64,000 nt of DNA, from positions 62,001 to 126,000 of the forward strand of contig NZ_QREG01000014.1 of NCBI RefSeq assembly GCF_003386095.1, given 5' to 3'. Origin of the DNA: Marinoscillum furvescens DSM 4134 (GTDB lineage Bacteria; Bacteroidota; Bacteroidia; Cytophagales; Cyclobacteriaceae). Shown here piece by piece: positions 45,081-54,041 of the stretch. The position numbers and the translations under genes were made by a program. Under the pieces are notes generated by a model, which was given only the letters and a program-made list of their open reading frames with translations, searched no databases and had not been told where the DNA came from. Position 1 is the stretch's first letter. Every line of letters starts with the position of its first letter.

Positions 45081-45908
45081 ATGCAACCGCTTTTGACAAT
45101 AGGTGTACCAGTTTACAATGAGGAGAAATTTATAAGGGCTACTTTAGACTCACTTTTAAGTCAGAGTTTTAAAGACTTTAACCTTATTGTTTCTGACAAC
45201 TGCTCCACAGACTATACCTATGAAATAGCCAAAGAATATGCGAAAAAAGATGACCGGGTGACGGTGGTAAAGCAGGAGGAAAACATTGGGGTGATTGATA
45301 ACTTTATCAGTGTTTTAAAACGAGCCAAAAGCAAATACTTCATGTGGGCCGGAGGTCATGACATATTCGAAAGTCATTATTTCAAAGAAGGTGTTGAATA
45401 TTTAGAACAGAACCCTGAATCGGTATTGGCCTACCCAAACACGGTGTTTTTTGATGAAAGTGGCACTTTACCTATACCATCAAGTGACATTGACACAATC
45501 GGGCTTTCCAGAGGCAAAGCGATTTATAAAATAAGTAGAAACTTGTATGACTGTTCTTCAATTCATGGAATTTTCAAACTAGAAACACTTCTCAACTTAA
45601 AATTTCACAAAGGAGTAGGATTCGATAATTTGATCATCTATCAAACGGCCGAAAAAGGGGAAATAAAACAATTATCTCAAGGACTAAATCGACGGATAGT
45701 CCGAAAAGAATCCAAACAAGCTAAATCAGAAAGGTATAAGGAGGCCAAAATAACACAAGCGAATGCTTCAAAAGAGATGAATCGGTACATTAAAAGGTTA
45801 TTCACCCTAATCAACAAAATGGAGGAAATATCTCTAATCGATAAACTTATGATTTACTGGAGCCTGGTTCGTAGATATGGACTAAAATTCAATTGGATTT
45901 CCCTTTAA
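45081..45908 (+). CDS. Family 2 glycosyltransferase
   Basis: 275 residues with GT-A fold: LTIGVPVYNEEKFIRATLDSLLSQ at the N-terminus, VSDNCSTDYT (nucleotide binding), then WAGGHDIFESHYFKEGVEYLE in place of the usual DxD region (HD), and a basic C-terminal end. It transfers a sugar to the lipid-linked glycan in the cytoplasm; donor and linkage are unknown. Follows the CmcI-like gene by 18 bp. Confidence 0.9.
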   Translation: MQPLLTIGVPVYNEEKFIRATLDSLLSQSFKDFNLIVSDNCSTDYTYEIAKEYAKKDDRVTVVKQEENIGVIDNFISVLKRAKSKYFMWAGGHDIFESHYFKEGVEYLEQNPESVLAYPNTVFFDESGTLPIPSSDIDTIGLSRGKAIYKISRNLYDCSSIHGIFKLETLLNLKFHKGVGFDNLIIYQTAEKGEIKQLSQGLNRRIVRKESKQAKSERYKEAKITQANASKEMNRYIKRLFTLINKMEEISLIDKLMIYWSLVRRYGLKFNWISL

Positions 45909-45956
45909 TCAAAGCATCCGATCAAATAGCCTTTTTAATTTTCGAATATCAAATTC

Positions 45957-46880
45957 ATGAGTCTGGAAATCGATCCGAACAGAATACCCAAACATTTCCT
46001 AATAGGTGTTCCCAAAAGTGGCACCACTTCGTTAAGCATCTACCTCAGAGAGCACCCTAACATATGTTTTTCCCAACCAAAAGAAACTAATTTTTTCGCT
46101 ACTCATTTTCCTGATTCGTACAGAAAAATCAATACCTGGGAAAAGTACTTCCAATGCTTCGGGCATGCCAAGGAATGTGAAACACTGGTAGAAGGGTCAG
46201 TTTCCTATCTCCATTCTCCAGAGGCAATCAAACAAATTTTGGAGTATAGACCTGATGCTAAATTTTTGGTCATTATCAGAAATCTAATAGAGGTAGCCCA
46301 GGCACATCATTCACAGCGTCTGCGGAGTGGTGATGAAGACATCCAAGATTTTGAGAAAGCATGGAGACTACAGGAGCAACGTAGAGAAGGTAAAAACATA
46401 CCTAAAAATTGCTCTATGAAGGAAGAACTTTTATACCATGATCTGGCTAAAGTAGGCTCCCAGATTACAACCCTGCTCAGCATGGTTGATAGATCAAGAG
46501 TACGCTTCCTTTTTTTCGAAGACTTAAAATCAGCTCCTCGAGACCTTTACCTTGACACCTTGTCTTTCCTAAACATCCCCGATGATGGCAGAAAATCATT
46601 CACTATACACAATAAAAACCGCTCCTATAAGCTCAAATCAATTCAGGCATTCTTGCACAACCTGCCGTCACCAATTAAAAAAATAACTACTGCAATCAAA
46701 CAAGCATTTAATATAAATGAATTTGCTGTGATTACCTGGTGGAACTCCTTCAATCAAAAACAAGTAGAAAGACCTCCTTTAAGAGAAGAATTCAGGAACG
46801 AGTTAATTGACATATTTCGGGAAGAAGTTGAAATTATAGAAAGCATTACGGAGCGAAACCTTTCTCACTGGAAGTGTTAG
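45957..46880 (+). CDS. Sulfotransferase domain protein
   Basis: 307 residues. The PAPS-binding 5'-phosphosulfate loop is GVPKSGTTSL (about 17-26) and the 3'-phosphate site is FLVIIRNLIEVAQAHHSQRL (Arg near 105). It transfers sulfate from PAPS to a hydroxyl, here most likely on the surface glycan or a glycolipid, which fits a marine bacterium. Ends 10 bp from the end of a convergent GT4 gene. Confidence 0.9.
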   Translation: MSLEIDPNRIPKHFLIGVPKSGTTSLSIYLREHPNICFSQPKETNFFATHFPDSYRKINTWEKYFQCFGHAKECETLVEGSVSYLHSPEAIKQILEYRPDAKFLVIIRNLIEVAQAHHSQRLRSGDEDIQDFEKAWRLQEQRREGKNIPKNCSMKEELLYHDLAKVGSQITTLLSMVDRSRVRFLFFEDLKSAPRDLYLDTLSFLNIPDDGRKSFTIHNKNRSYKLKSIQAFLHNLPSPIKKITTAIKQAFNINEFAVITWWNSFNQKQVERPPLREEFRNELIDIFREEVEIIESITERNLSHWKC

Positions 46881-46890
46881 GCAGTTCATT

Positions 46891-48066
46891 TTATATCTCT
46901 GTATACAACCTTAGTAGGTCTTTTTGTTGTTTACCCCACTCCCATTCATCACGAATGGCTCTTTCCCCGTTTTCGCCCATTGCTTTCGCTTCATCCGAAT
47001 TTTTATAAAGATTAAGAAGCTTTTTAGCTAAATCATGATAATCCTCAGCCCTATGCACCAAACCAGCATTTGACTCCATCACTACTCTAGCTTGTGCTGG
47101 ACAGTCACTTACTACCTGAGGAACACCCATACTCATGTATTGAAAAATTTTATTGGCAAAGGTGGTGTCGTGATGAGCATTGCGGTGGAGTGGGCTTATA
47201 CCAACTTGACATGCTTTGATATATGAAAATAGTTTAGCGTATGGCTGAAAGCCTTCCAGGGACACATATTCATGAAGTGAATTTGCTTCAATGTATTCTT
47301 GATAATCACCCATTTGACTGGAGTCCCCTACTAACACCAATCGAATCTCTGGCACCTCCCTTTTAAGCTCATTAATAGCTTTTAAGGCATCCATGATGCC
47401 CCTTCTCCGCCCAAGATCCCCAATATAAACGACACCAAAACAATTCTTAAAGCGCTCAACAATAGCTTCATCTATAGAAATATCGTCTACCATAGACATA
47501 CTCAGAGTATTCGGCACGGTGTAAACTCTGCGGTTCCACTCGCTGTATTCTTCCTTCGCCTCTTGAGTAACTACAACCACGGCATCAGCACCAGCCACCA
47601 AATCACGTTCTACTCTCTTCCATCTATTAGGACTAATCAGGATATTTCCTGGAAAACGGTGAAGGTGAGGATAATGCTTCATGATTTCGGGTCTATTCTC
47701 ATGGAGGTCGAGTACAATCTTGCCAGCATTTGCCTTTAATTTGAAAACAGCATTTGCAATAACGATATCATGTACGTGAGTCACATCCGGCTTTACCACT
47801 TTCAAAAACTTTAGAAGGTGTTTTCTCATGAGAAAATGGTACAGGGGCCAATCGTTGGCCAATGCGGAGAACTTAATATCCCAAATAGAGGGTTTAAAGG
47901 TAGTAACCTGAATACCCTTCCAGTCGAATTTTTCAGGATATCCACCTGCGGAGAATGCCCATAAAAATACATCATGACCTTCCTCTACCAATGCTAGCGC
48001 CTCACGCTCCACACGAGCGTCATGAGGGAAAGGCATATCCAGTATCATAGCTATTCTTCTACCCAT
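46891..48066 (-). CDS. Family 4 glycosyltransferase
   Basis: 391 residues with the two-Rossmann GT-B form: N-terminal DMPFPHDARVEREALALVEEGHDV, then VVYIGDLGRRRGIMDALKAINELK in the hinge region and GISPLHRNAHHDTTFANKIFQYMSMGVPQVVSDCPA as donor-binding site (the usual E-x7-E is here replaced by a related F-Q-Y pattern). It is last of the leftward glycan half. Donor unknown. Confidence 0.9.
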   Translation of the reverse strand: MGRRIAMILDMPFPHDARVEREALALVEEGHDVFLWAFSAGGYPEKFDWKGIQVTTFKPSIWDIKFSALANDWPLYHFLMRKHLLKFLKVVKPDVTHVHDIVIANAVFKLKANAGKIVLDLHENRPEIMKHYPHLHRFPGNILISPNRWKRVERDLVAGADAVVVVTQEAKEEYSEWNRRVYTVPNTLSMSMVDDISIDEAIVERFKNCFGVVYIGDLGRRRGIMDALKAINELKREVPEIRLVLVGDSSQMGDYQEYIEANSLHEYVSLEGFQPYAKLFSYIKACQVGISPLHRNAHHDTTFANKIFQYMSMGVPQVVSDCPAQARVVMESNAGLVHRAEDYHDLAKKLLNLYKNSDEAKAMGENGERAIRDEWEWGKQQKDLLRLYTEI

Positions 48067-48093
48067 AGTGTACTTCCTTTCTGTAAAAATTAC

Positions 48094-49194
48094 TCATTCA
48101 CCTCTGGAATGGATAAGGGCCTCACTAACCTGTTTCAATTGAAGCTCACTAATCTCGGGGAAAATAGGTAATGACAATATTTGTTTGGATAGAGCATCAG
48201 CCACCGGGTATTCCGAAGGTTCATGTCCTTGATAAGCATACGCCGAAACAAATGGAAGAGGTCGTGGATAATGTATTCCATATCCAATCCCTGCATTTGT
48301 AAAGGCCTCCATGACTCGTTTCCTATCCCCCAACCTTACCACGTATAAATGAAAAACATGCTTATATTCTTTGGGTGTTGTAGGACAGCAAATCTTCTCT
48401 GCCAATAGATCGGAATAACAGTGGGCAGCAATAATTCGCTTTTGGCTCCATTCGTTTAAGTATGTCAACTTTACATTTAACACCGCAGCTTGAATGGCAT
48501 CCATGCGGCTATTACGACCAATTACCTGATGATCATGCTTTTTTAATTGCCCATGATTTCCGATTTGCTTACATCTAATAGCCAGTTCCTGATCATCAGT
48601 AACAATACCACCCGCATCACCATAAGCCCCCAAATTTTTACCAGGGTAAAAACTAAATGATCCCGCATGACCAAAAGCACCTACTTTTTTCCCTGCTATT
48701 TCTGCACCATGTGCCTGAGCGCAATCTTCAATAACCTTTAGGCCAAATCGAGCGGCCAACTTCATAATTTCTGGCATACGTGCCGGTAGTCCATATAGGT
48801 GAACTGGAATAATGGCTCTGGTTTTGGAGGTGATGGCTAACTCTATCAGTTCAGGGTTTATGGTATACTCATCTGGCAAAACATCCACAAAGACTGGTTC
48901 AGCACCTACATTGTTCACGACTTCTGCAGTGGAAATCCAACTATTAGCAGGTACAATTACTTCATCACCTGACCCGATGCCCATGGCTTTAAGGATGATC
49001 TCCATGGAGTCTGTACCATTGGCACAAGAAACACAATAATCGACACCAATGTAGCTAGCAAATGCCTCTTCAAATTCTTGAACCACTCTTCCACCTACAA
49101 AAGAAGAATTGGAGATAACTTCCGTGATAGCACTATCAATTTCTGATTTAATTGACTCATATTGAGCTTTTAAATCTACAAAGGGTATTTTCAT
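48094..49194 (-). CDS. DegT/DnrJ/EryC1 aminotransferase, WbpE-like
   Basis: 366 residues, PLP-dependent fold type I. IPFVDLKAQYESIKSEI start, NGTDSMEIILKAMG, VIEDCAQAHGA and SFYPGKNLGAYGDAGG, whose Lys forms the PLP aldimine. Such enzymes aminate 3-keto or 4-keto nucleotide sugars. Encoded with a Gfo/Idh dehydrogenase and a hexapeptide acetyltransferase, it fits WbpE in the UDP-2,3-diacetamido-uronate route; a dTDP-3-amino sugar route is the alternative. It overlaps the acetyltransferase gene by 4 bp. Confidence 0.92.
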   Translation of the reverse strand: MKIPFVDLKAQYESIKSEIDSAITEVISNSSFVGGRVVQEFEEAFASYIGVDYCVSCANGTDSMEIILKAMGIGSGDEVIVPANSWISTAEVVNNVGAEPVFVDVLPDEYTINPELIELAITSKTRAIIPVHLYGLPARMPEIMKLAARFGLKVIEDCAQAHGAEIAGKKVGAFGHAGSFSFYPGKNLGAYGDAGGIVTDDQELAIRCKQIGNHGQLKKHDHQVIGRNSRMDAIQAAVLNVKLTYLNEWSQKRIIAAHCYSDLLAEKICCPTTPKEYKHVFHLYVVRLGDRKRVMEAFTNAGIGYGIHYPRPLPFVSAYAYQGHEPSEYPVADALSKQILSLPIFPEISELQLKQVSEALIHSRGE

Positions 49195-49655
49195 AAATTT
49201 CTAATTTTCCTGGCTGGGTTTCCAGCATAAACCCCTGGTGACTCTATGGACTTTGTAACGACACTTCCTGCCCCAATCACCACATGATCACAAATAGCCA
49301 CAGGTAGAATTGTGGCATTCGAACCTATCGAAACATGATTTCCAATGTTGGTCGATTTCCACATTGCCTTATCACCTCCTGCAGGACCGCCATTCTGAAA
49401 TAAATCATTGATAAACATCACTCCATGACCAATAAAACATCTCTGCCCGATTCGCACCAGTTCACAAATAAAAGCATGCGATTGCACCTTAGTACCTGCC
49501 CCTATCTTAACTCCCTTCTGAATCTCTACAAATGGACCAATAAAGCATTCTGCCCCTATTTCGCATCCGTACAGGTTCACAGGATTGACCACAGTCACAT
49601 CCGGCCCAAAATGAACATCTTTAATGCCTATTTGAAGTTGTTTGGGAGTATACAT
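49191..49655 (-). CDS. Hexapeptide-repeat N-acetyltransferase, WbpD-like
   Basis: 154 residues from the ATG at 49655; an in-frame start at 49679 would deepen the overlap with the upstream gene from 35 to 59 bp. Left-handed beta-helix of hexapeptide repeats (IGAECFIGPFVEIQKGVKIGAGTKV and following; IGNHVSIGSNATILPVAICDHVVIGAGSVV) ending in GNPARKI. It would acetylate the amino sugar made by the adjacent DegT enzyme using acetyl-CoA. Confidence 0.88.
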   Translation of the reverse strand: MYTPKQLQIGIKDVHFGPDVTVVNPVNLYGCEIGAECFIGPFVEIQKGVKIGAGTKVQSHAFICELVRIGQRCFIGHGVMFINDLFQNGGPAGGDKAMWKSTNIGNHVSIGSNATILPVAICDHVVIGAGSVVTKSIESPGVYAGNPARKIRNL

Positions 49656-50661
49656 GAGCTGCTCTATATATTTTATCAATTATCTCCACTGTTTTCAGAC
49701 CTTCAAAACCATTAGTCGCTATCTCCCCACTATCAGTCAAAACTGAAATGACATTCTCATACACTTGATTATGATTAGACATTGACCCTTGATAATCGCC
49801 GTATTCATTGGCTGGATTTCCCTCAGAGAGCTCACCTATAGTGTAGTTTTCAATGTTCTGATATTCAAGCTTGTTTAAATACTGTCCTCCAACTTTTACG
49901 GTACCTTTTTCCCCAAAGAGGGTAAGGGAACCTTCCATATTTTTCTCATATGAATTAACGGTGTAATTCACCGTTCCTATTGTTCCACTAAAAAACTCTA
50001 ATAGAACTACTCCACTATCTTCAAAATCTATAATATCTTGATGAATAAAATTTCCAGTGATTGCTCGAACCTCTTTCACATCCCCTACTATCCAATAAAG
50101 CAAGTCAATAAAATGGCTGAATTGTGTGTAAAGAGTACCTCCATCCAGAGTTTTGGTCCCTTTCCACTCTGAGTTTCGATAATAATCAAAGTTTCTATTC
50201 CAAAAACAGTTTAACTGTACTGATAGTATACGCCCAAGTTTACCCTCATCCACTAATCGTTTTACTTCAGCGATTGCGGGATTGAACCGGTTTTGCTTAA
50301 CAATAAACAATCGCTTGTTAGCTTTTTCGGCAGCTTTTATCATTTCTCCACAATCTTGGACTGAAATTGCCATTGGTTTTTCACACAAGACATGAAATCC
50401 CCTTTTCAAAGCCGTAATACTATGTTCTGAATGCAATCCATTTGGTGAACAAACTGAAATCACATCAATTTCGCCACAAGCATCAAGCATTTCTTCATAG
50501 GATCCATATGCACGACCACCATACTTGTCTGTAAGAGTCTCAGCCCTATTTTCATCTACATCACAAGCCGCCACGAGTTTACCCAAATTACTAATATGCT
50601 TTGCATGACGAAATGCTATTCTTCCGCATCCTACAATTCCAAATTTGACCACTGATGTCAT
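49621..50661 (-). CDS. Gfo/Idh/MocA oxidoreductase, WbpB-like
   Basis: 346 residues. N-terminal Rossmann fold (GIVGCGRIAFRHAKHI) and the EKPM motif (LCEKPMAISVQDC) with catalytic-site segments QNRFNPAIAEVKRLV and GGTLYTQFSHFIDLLYW. The full set with DegT and hexapeptide genes matches WbpB/WlbA, which oxidises C-3 of UDP-GlcNAc-uronic acid. The UDP-GlcNAc 6-dehydrogenase that would make that substrate is not in the window. ATG overlaps the GT4 stop by 4 bp. Confidence 0.92.
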   Translation of the reverse strand: MTSVVKFGIVGCGRIAFRHAKHISNLGKLVAACDVDENRAETLTDKYGGRAYGSYEEMLDACGEIDVISVCSPNGLHSEHSITALKRGFHVLCEKPMAISVQDCGEMIKAAEKANKRLFIVKQNRFNPAIAEVKRLVDEGKLGRILSVQLNCFWNRNFDYYRNSEWKGTKTLDGGTLYTQFSHFIDLLYWIVGDVKEVRAITGNFIHQDIIDFEDSGVVLLEFFSGTIGTVNYTVNSYEKNMEGSLTLFGEKGTVKVGGQYLNKLEYQNIENYTIGELSEGNPANEYGDYQGSMSNHNQVYENVISVLTDSGEIATNGFEGLKTVEIIDKIYRAAHVYSQTTSNRH

Positions 50662-51971
50662 TTTTTATCTAAAAGTCTGGTAAGTTCTTTTGTCTGTTGG
50701 CTCCTAGAAAAAGCCTTCAACAAACCTATATAATCCTCTTGATTAAGTTGATGTGTGTTTGAAAATATAGAGAGCAGGAAAGAACGCATTTCTGATTGCT
50801 GGTCAAATTCCAATATTCGACCAATGCTTTTTCCCTCCATAATTTCAGCTAAATCACTATCTAGTGGCCCTAGCGCTAGTATGGGCTTTGCCACTGTGAG
50901 ATACTCAAAAAATTTCATTGGCAAAATCCATTTTGCATTCGAGGATTTATTCAACAGTAGCAAGAGTAAACTACAATTGGCATATTCTTTAAACACTTCT
51001 TCATGTGTCAAATACCCCAAAAAACGAACCTTACTTTTCAATATATCATTTTGCTCTAGCCTTTCTCTAATTGATTGGGACACTATCCCTCCTATTCGAA
51101 TTTCTAAAGCATCATGGAAATCTGGATGTGATTTGCATAAACTCTCTAGAACATCCCAGAATGAACTAGGATCACGAAGTTCATTCAACATCCCAAAATA
51201 GCCGACCACAAACTTATTGGAGGTATTAGAAGTTTGATGATTTATGTTAGTTCGATGGTCAGATATCCCATTTGCAATTACTTCAATAGGTTTCTTCGTG
51301 ACAGCTTTCAAAGCCAGTTCGGATGCCAATCGATTACTGACGGTGATTACCTGATCAGCATTTTGAAGTACTTTACGCTCCATTTTCTGATGATACGATC
51401 TGGCCAAGCGCCCTACCTTGAGCTTATCCAACACATCCCAATCTGACCAGGGATCTCTAAAATCTGCAAACCACCTAACGAAAGAATGGAGTTTTTTGAG
51501 CTTTAATCCTATTAAATGAACACTATGTGGAGGTCCTGTCGTGATTATCGTGTCAACATCCCGCTGTATGATTATTTTTTGAAGTTTCTTAACTGATGAG
51601 TTCACCCAAAACACCCGAGGATCGGGCAAGAACAAATTACCTCTACCCCATATGATCATAGAATCCAACAAGCTCTTTTTGCTCTTTTCGAGTACGAGCC
51701 CTTGCTTAACGTTTTGCTTATTTCTTCCCCCTGTTACATTATGAAAAAAATTAAACGGCTCCCATATTGGTGCTGTTATAGTTTCTATACTAGCTACCTT
51801 ATCACACAACCCCTGATCAGTCAAATCAAATTGGGGGTTAGAAGGAGTAAAAACAATTGGTTCATAACCTTCTTTTACAAGGTTTAGAGCAAAATGCATC
51901 CACCGCTGAACGCCCACACCCGCACTTGGTGGCCAATAATAAGTAATTATTAAAACCCGTTTTTTACTCAT
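50658..51971 (-). CDS. Glycosyltransferase, GT4 type
   Basis: 437 residues, GT-B fold: N-terminal ITYYWPPSAGVGVQRWMHFALNLVKEGYEP, central DFRDPWSDW and QKMERKVLQNADQVITVSNRLA, and C-terminal VVGYFGMLNELRDPSSFWDVLE with KFFEYLTVAKPILALGPLDSDLAEI. The PPSAGVGVQRW opening is seen in many glycan-locus GTs. First gene of the leftward half; divergent from pfkA with 145 bp between, in which no complete TAnnTTTG box was seen. Confidence 0.9.
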   Translation of the reverse strand: MSKKRVLIITYYWPPSAGVGVQRWMHFALNLVKEGYEPIVFTPSNPQFDLTDQGLCDKVASIETITAPIWEPFNFFHNVTGGRNKQNVKQGLVLEKSKKSLLDSMIIWGRGNLFLPDPRVFWVNSSVKKLQKIIIQRDVDTIITTGPPHSVHLIGLKLKKLHSFVRWFADFRDPWSDWDVLDKLKVGRLARSYHQKMERKVLQNADQVITVSNRLASELALKAVTKKPIEVIANGISDHRTNINHQTSNTSNKFVVGYFGMLNELRDPSSFWDVLESLCKSHPDFHDALEIRIGGIVSQSIRERLEQNDILKSKVRFLGYLTHEEVFKEYANCSLLLLLLNKSSNAKWILPMKFFEYLTVAKPILALGPLDSDLAEIMEGKSIGRILEFDQQSEMRSFLLSIFSNTHQLNQEDYIGLLKAFSRSQQTKELTRLLDKK

Positions 51972-52116
51972 ATTTTATTGGCATTCATCATTCTATTATC
52001 GATTTCATTCAACGTGAGTCCCAAATCCATTTTATACCTTTTTTATTTTCACTAATATTGAGCCCCGAAAGGCAAATTAACAACATAGCCCCTAATTTTT
52101 AATTGATTGAAGGAAT

Positions 52117-53088
52117 ATGAAAAGTATTGGTGTTTTTACATCAGGAGGTGATGCGCCCGGTATGAATGCGTGTATACGCTCCGTGGTGCGAACAGGGCTA
52201 TCTTTGGGTCTGGACGTATATGGTATCAAATACGGTTACAATGGCATGATCGATGGGGACATCTACAAGATGAAGTCCTATTCGGTATCCAATATTGTAC
52301 AGCGTGGAGGTACTATACTCAAGTCGGCCCGTTCGAAAGAGTTTATGACCAAAGAAGGCAGAGCCAAAGCCTACGAGCAGCTCACCAAGCGTGGAATCGA
52401 AGGCCTGGTGGCTATCGGTGGTGATGGTACCTTCACAGGTGCTAATATCTTCCATGAAGAGTTTGGTATTCCTATCGTAGGAGCGCCTGGCACGATCGAC
52501 AATGACCTCTACGGGTCAGACTATACCATTGGTTTTGATACTGCGGTAAACACTGCCCTCGATGCAATCGACAAGATACGTGACACAGCCAACTCCCATG
52601 ACAGGGTGTTTTTCATCGAAGTGATGGGTAGACACTCTGGCTATATCGCTATACAAAGTGGTATAGGTGGAGGTGCTGAACTCGTGGTAGTACCTGAAAC
52701 TTCCATCACGATGGAAGACGTGATCAACACACTCAAAGAAGGACGTGACAAACAGAAGACGTCATCTATCGTAGTAGTGGCTGAAGGTGGAGACCAGGGC
52801 GATGCACACCAGATCGCTTCTCATGTAATCAAAGAGCTACCCGACCTGGACATTAGAGTGTCTACACTCGGGCACATCCAGCGTGGCGGCTCCCCTACCT
52901 CTTACGACAGGATTCTTTCTTCTCGCCTGGGAATGGCTGCGGTGGAAGGACTCATCAACGGTGAGAAAAACGTAATGGTAGGTGTGATCAACGACAAAAT
53001 CACTTACACAAGCTTTAAACTGGCTATATCAAAAGCCAAACCTATCAACCAGGAGCTCATGCGCCTGGTAGAGATACTAAGCATCTAA
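52117..53088 (+). CDS. pfkA: ATP-dependent 6-phosphofructokinase
   Basis: 323 residues. Phosphorylates fructose 6-phosphate in glycolysis. FTSGGDAPGMNACIR, GGDGTFTG and PGTIDND are visible; Gly after GGD and PGT (not PKT) before IDND indicate ATP and not pyrophosphate as donor. MGRHSGYIA and HIQRGGSPTSYDR complete the substrate site. A good AAGGAA ribosome site lies 5 nt before the ATG. Its last 12 bp overlap the end of miaA. Confidence 0.97.
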   Translation: MKSIGVFTSGGDAPGMNACIRSVVRTGLSLGLDVYGIKYGYNGMIDGDIYKMKSYSVSNIVQRGGTILKSARSKEFMTKEGRAKAYEQLTKRGIEGLVAIGGDGTFTGANIFHEEFGIPIVGAPGTIDNDLYGSDYTIGFDTAVNTALDAIDKIRDTANSHDRVFFIEVMGRHSGYIAIQSGIGGGAELVVVPETSITMEDVINTLKEGRDKQKTSSIVVVAEGGDQGDAHQIASHVIKELPDLDIRVSTLGHIQRGGSPTSYDRILSSRLGMAAVEGLINGEKNVMVGVINDKITYTSFKLAISKAKPINQELMRLVEILSI

Positions 53089-54000
53089 TAGCTCAGATAC
53101 ACTCCGGATGACTTCTTGGAAGTCATCCGGTTTTACCCATTTGATTTCCTCATCTCTCCGAAACCACGTCATCTGACGTTTAGCATATCTTCTGCTATTG
53201 CGTTTGAGCAAACGAATAGCTTCTTCTTTATCGTAAGCACCTTCCAGATACCTGAAAATCTCCGTATAGCCCACGGTCTGCAATGCATTATGATCCTTAT
53301 ACGGCATGAGATCCATTGCTTCTTTAAACAATCCCTGAGCAATCATCTGATCCATACGCTGGTTGATCCGATCAAAAAGGACTTCCCGATCCATGGTAAG
53401 TCCTACTTTCACATTGGTAAATGGCCGCTTAGGCTTATCCGCGTCCTCTCCTTTGCGGAAAGCAGAAAAAGGCTTACCACTGCTCCTGATCACTTCCAGT
53501 GCCCGGATCACACGCTGATGGTTATGCCTGTCTACCTGATCATAATATATCGGATCCTCAGCTTCCAGCTCCTTCAACAAAGGATCCAAACCTTCTTTCT
53601 GAAACGTCGCGTTGAGCTGAGCACGAACATTCAGATCTACCTCAGGCATGTCGTCCAGCCCTTCCCAAAGTGCTTTGAAAAACAAGCCTGACCCACCCAC
53701 GGCTATCACCACATCATATTTCTGAAAAAGTCTATCTAGCAAGAGCAAAGCATCTCGTTCGTACATCCCTACACTGTAGTGCTCCTGTATAGCATGCGAA
53801 TTGATAAAATGATGCCTGGCAGCTGCCAGTTCGTCCGCATCAGGTTTGGCAGTACCTATCTCCATTTCCCGATAAAACTGACGTGAATCAGCAGAAATGA
53901 TCTCCGTCTTGAAATGTTGGGCTAGCTGTATAGCAAATGCCGTTTTTCCTACAGCGGTAGGCCCCACCACCGAAAGCAATATCTTTGTTTTAGCGCTCAT
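53077..54000 (-). CDS. miaA: tRNA dimethylallyltransferase
   Basis: 307 residues from the ATG at 54000 (a GTG one codon upstream is also in frame). Adds dimethylallyl to A37 of tRNAs reading UNN codons. P-loop GPTAVGKTAFA, DSRQFYREMEIGTAKP, GGSGLFFKAL and the RRYAKRQMTWFRRD segment are diagnostic. A TACTTTCG box (minus strand, 54010-54017), one mismatch from the -7 consensus, nearly abuts the start. It is convergent with pfkA and divergent from the hybrid kinase, 41 bp away. Confidence 0.96.
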   Translation of the reverse strand: MSAKTKILLSVVGPTAVGKTAFAIQLAQHFKTEIISADSRQFYREMEIGTAKPDADELAAARHHFINSHAIQEHYSVGMYERDALLLLDRLFQKYDVVIAVGGSGLFFKALWEGLDDMPEVDLNVRAQLNATFQKEGLDPLLKELEAEDPIYYDQVDRHNHQRVIRALEVIRSSGKPFSAFRKGEDADKPKRPFTNVKVGLTMDREVLFDRINQRMDQMIAQGLFKEAMDLMPYKDHNALQTVGYTEIFRYLEGAYDKEEAIRLLKRNSRRYAKRQMTWFRRDEEIKWVKPDDFQEVIRSVSELLDA

Positions 54001-54041
54001 CACAGCCCCGAAAGTAGCATTATTTAGCTAATTTTATAAAG

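Noticed and set aside
53116-53691. 191-codon open frame on the + strand
   Set aside because: It is antisense to miaA, which has diagnostic motifs in this segment; the translated product looks random.
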